From Citrobacter sp. 18056 (GTDB lineage Bacteria > Pseudomonadota > Gammaproteobacteria > Enterobacterales > Enterobacteriaceae): DNA of 64,000 nucleotides. Position numbers and translations under genes: made by a program. Below, one piece after another: positions 61,488-64,000 of this stretch. Location of the stretch: positions 62,001 to 126,000 of the forward strand of contig CACSJR010000001.1 in the NCBI GenBank assembly GCA_902706235.1, written 5' to 3'. Numbering within the stretch: position 1 is the first letter of the stretch; each line of letters begins with the position of its first letter. The notes below the pieces were generated by a model. The model had not been told where the DNA came from, ran no database searches, and saw only the letters and a list, made by a program, of their open reading frames with translations.

Positions 61488-64000
61488 ATGATCCCACAGA
61501 TTTCTCAGGCACCCGGCGTTGTTCAGCTGGTGCTGAATTTTTTGCAGGCACTGGAGCAACAAGGTTTTACCGGCGATACCGCCACCCGTTATGCCGACAG
61601 GCTGACGATGGCGACCGATAACAGCATATATCAGCTCCTCCCCGATGCCGTGGTTTTCCCCCGTTCAACCGCTGACGTCGCGCTGCTTTCACGCATTGCC
61701 GATGAAGAGCGTTTCCGCTCGCTGGTCTTCACGCCTCGCGGCGGCGGGACGGGTACCAACGGCCAGTCGCTGAACCAGGGCATTGTCATTGATATGTCTC
61801 GCTATATGAATCGCATCATTGAAATCAATCCCGAAGAGGGTTGGGTGCGGGTCGAAGCGGGCGTTATCAAAGATCAGCTTAATCAGTTTCTGAAACCCTA
61901 CGGGTATTTTTTCGCACCTGAACTGTCAACCAGTAACCGCGCCACGCTTGGCGGGATGATCAACACCGATGCGTCCGGACAAGGATCAATGGTGTATGGC
62001 AAAACCTCTGACCACGTGCTGGGCGTGCGGGCGGTGTTGCTGGGTGGCGATATTCTTGATACACAGCCGATGCCGGTGCTGCTGGCGGAAACGCTGGCCA
62101 AAGAGCAGTCGGCGAGCGGGCGCATTTACCGCACGGTGTATGAGCGCTGCAAAGAAAATCGTCAGCTGATTATCGACAGCTTCCCAAAACTGAACCGTTT
62201 CCTCACCGGTTACGATCTGCGTCATGTCTTCAATGACGAGATGACCGAGTTTGACCTGACCCGCGTGTTGACTGGGTCGGAAGGCACGCTGGCATTCATC
62301 ACCGAAGCGCGCCTGGATATCACGCGCCTGCCGAAAGTGCGTCGCCTGGTGAACGTCAAGTATGATTCCTTCGATTCGGCGCTGCGTAATGCGCCATTTA
62401 TGGTCGATGCGCGTGCGATGTCGGTGGAAACCGTCGATTCGAAAGTCCTCAATCTGGCGCGGGAAGATATCGTCTGGCACTCCGTTAGCGAACTCATTAC
62501 CGACGTGCCGGACAAAGAGATGCTCGGCCTGAATATCGTGGAATTTGCCGGTGATGATGAAGAACTGATCGCAGGCCAGGTGAGCGCGCTGTGCCAGCGT
62601 CTTGATGCGCTGATCGCCGCAGGCGAGGGCGGCGTTATCGGCTGGCAACGTTGTAATGAACTGGACGGCATCGAGCGTATTTACGCGATGCGTAAAAAAG
62701 CGGTTGGCCTGCTTGGCAATGCCAAAGGCGCTGCCAAACCAATTCCGTTTGCCGAAGACACCTGCGTGCCGCCGGAGCATCTGGCAGATTACATCGTTGA
62801 ATTCCGTGCGCTGCTCGACGGGCATGGCCTCAGCTACGGTATGTTTGGTCACGTTGATGCGGGCGTGCTACACGTTCGCCCGGCCCTGGACATGTGCGAC
62901 CCGCAGCAGGAAATCCTGATGAAGCAGATTTCCGATGACGTCGTCGCGCTGACGGCAAAATACGGTGGCCTGTTGTGGGGCGAACACGGCAAAGGTTTCC
63001 GTGCAGAGTATAGCCCGGCCTTCTTTGGCGACACGCTGTATGGCGAACTGCGCAAAGTGAAGGCGGCATTCGACCCGAATAACCGTCTTAATCCAGGGAA
63101 AATCTGTCCGCCGGAAGGGGTGGATGCGCCGATGATGAAGGTGGATGCGGTCAAACGCGGCACCTTCGACCGGCAAATCCCGATTTCGGTGCGTACCTCC
63201 TGGCGCGGTGCGATGGAGTGTAACGGCAACGGCCTGTGCTTTAACTTCGATGCGAACAGCCCGATGTGCCCGTCGATGAAAATCACCAGCGACCGAATGC
63301 ATTCGCCAAAAGGACGCGCCACGCTGGTGCGTGAATGGCTGCGTTTGTTGGCGGATCGCGGGATTGATCCGCTCAAGCTTGAAAAAGAGCTGCCGGAAAA
63401 ACGCGCCAGCCTGCGCGGCCTGATAGAGCGGACGCGCAACAGCTGGCATGCCAATAAAGGCGAATACGATTTCTCACACGAAGTGAAAGAGGCGATGTCC
63501 GGCTGTCTGGCCTGCAAAGCCTGTTCAACGCAGTGCCCGATCAAAATCGACGTGCCGGATTTCCGCTCGCGCTTCCTGCAGCTGTATCACACCCGTTATT
63601 TGCGCCCGATGCGCGATCACGTGGTTGCCACGGTTGAAAGCTATGCGCCGCTGATGGCGCGCGCGCCGAAAACCTTCAACTTCTTTATCAGCCAGCCGTG
63701 GGTGAAAAGCTTGTCGAAGAAGCACATCGGCATGATTGACCTGCCGCTGTTGTCGACACCTTCGTTGCAGCAGCAGATGGTGGGGCATCGCTCGGCGAAT
63801 CTGACTCTCGAACAGCTCGAAGCGCTGAGCCCGGAACAAAAAGCGAAAATGGTGCTGGTGGTGCAGGATCCGTTCACCAGCTACTACGATGCGCAGGTGG
63901 TGGCAGATTTCGTCCGGCTGGTGGAGCGTGTCGGCTATCAGCCGGTCGTACTGCCGTTTTCGCCGAATGGTAAAGCGCAACACATTAAAGGCTTCCTGAC
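61488..64000 (+). CDS. ydiJ: FAD/Fe-S oxidoreductase YdiJ (D-2-hydroxyglutarate dehydrogenase type), N-terminal part
   Basis: Open from ATG 61488 (MIPQISQAPGVVQLVL) to the window edge without a stop: 837 residues of a protein of about 1,018. FAD_binding_4 domain (residues about 45-260, with PRGGGTGTNGQSL and ELSTSNRATLGGMI), FAD-linked oxidase C-terminal domain (about 270-540, ending GEHGKG near the flavin), and a Fe-S cluster motif CLACKACSTQCPIK at about 673, then part of a CCG-type domain. Bacterial homologues oxidise D-2-hydroxyglutarate. SD is weak (CAGGG). Divergent from ydiK. Confidence 0.95.
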   Translation, partial: MIPQISQAPGVVQLVLNFLQALEQQGFTGDTATRYADRLTMATDNSIYQLLPDAVVFPRSTADVALLSRIADEERFRSLVFTPRGGGTGTNGQSLNQGIVIDMSRYMNRIIEINPEEGWVRVEAGVIKDQLNQFLKPYGYFFAPELSTSNRATLGGMINTDASGQGSMVYGKTSDHVLGVRAVLLGGDILDTQPMPVLLAETLAKEQSASGRIYRTVYERCKENRQLIIDSFPKLNRFLTGYDLRHVFNDEMTEFDLTRVLTGSEGTLAFITEARLDITRLPKVRRLVNVKYDSFDSALRNAPFMVDARAMSVETVDSKVLNLAREDIVWHSVSELITDVPDKEMLGLNIVEFAGDDEELIAGQVSALCQRLDALIAAGEGGVIGWQRCNELDGIERIYAMRKKAVGLLGNAKGAAKPIPFAEDTCVPPEHLADYIVEFRALLDGHGLSYGMFGHVDAGVLHVRPALDMCDPQQEILMKQISDDVVALTAKYGGLLWGEHGKGFRAEYSPAFFGDTLYGELRKVKAAFDPNNRLNPGKICPPEGVDAPMMKVDAVKRGTFDRQIPISVRTSWRGAMECNGNGLCFNFDANSPMCPSMKITSDRMHSPKGRATLVREWLRLLADRGIDPLKLEKELPEKRASLRGLIERTRNSWHANKGEYDFSHEVKEAMSGCLACKACSTQCPIKIDVPDFRSRFLQLYHTRYLRPMRDHVVATVESYAPLMARAPKTFNFFISQPWVKSLSKKHIGMIDLPLLSTPSLQQQMVGHRSANLTLEQLEALSPEQKAKMVLVVQDPFTSYYDAQVVADFVRLVERVGYQPVVLPFSPNGKAQHIKGFL

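Overview
The window is chromosomal DNA of a member of the Enterobacteriaceae. Almost every protein can be matched to an Escherichia coli K-12 counterpart of nearly the same length and in the same local gene order. A few insertions are absent from K-12: a complete haem-uptake operon, a DMT exporter with an Lrp-type regulator, a short potassium-channel-like protein, a lone PxpA, a YbdG-like channel and a cytoplasmic GH3 glycosidase. They point to the Enterobacter/Lelliottia/Leclercia group, but genus is inference. There is no phage, insertion sequence, CRISPR array or plasmid signal. Coding density is high.

Left part (1-27.6 kb). It begins inside narG and runs narGHJI (respiratory nitrate reductase), an EamA exporter divergent from an Lrp/AsnC regulator, two tandem tRNA-Tyr genes, purU, ychJ, rssA-rssB (RpoS turnover), galU, hns, tdk, adhE, ychE and oppABCDF. 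A channel gene, yciU, clsA, yciY, yciI and tonB follow. This is the K-12 order from narG to tonB, except that kch is missing next to yciI and a different, zinc-ribbon-tailed channel sits between oppF and yciU.

Middle part (27.6-46.4 kb). Directly after tonB the order jumps to the K-12 pfkB region read in the opposite sense: yniA, ydiZ, pfkB, ydiY, then thrS-infC-rpmI-rplT-pheM-pheS-pheT-ihfA, btuCED, nlpC, ydiV and ydiU. The tonB/yniA gap is therefore a rearrangement breakpoint relative to K-12. Between ydiY and thrS lies an accessory pocket: a decayed DedA-like gene, pxpA, a YbdG-like mechanosensitive channel, and a candidate small RNA with its own promoter and terminator.

Right part (46.4-64 kb). 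A Fur-box-controlled haem operon (hemP-hmuR-hmuS-hmuT-hmuU-hmuV) is placed between ydiU and aroH. In K-12 only hemP (ydiE) remains there. Then come aroH with a TrpR operator, ppsR, ppsA, an orphan GH3 glycosidase, the small RNA RprA, ydiK, and ydiJ, which runs off the right edge.

Functional themes are anaerobic metabolism (nitrate reductase, AdhE, FNR-like site), RpoS control (RssB, RprA), iron/haem/B12 uptake (TonB, Hmu, BtuCD), gluconeogenesis (PpsA/PpsR, PfkB), and a translation-factor operon with several autoregulatory leaders (thrS operator, AUU start of infC, L20 site, pheM attenuator). I saw no wholly new multi-gene system. The most interesting leads are the candidate small RNA upstream of thrS, the 30-codon upstream frame overlapping ydiV, the convergent glycosidase/RprA arrangement, and the zinc-ribbon channel.
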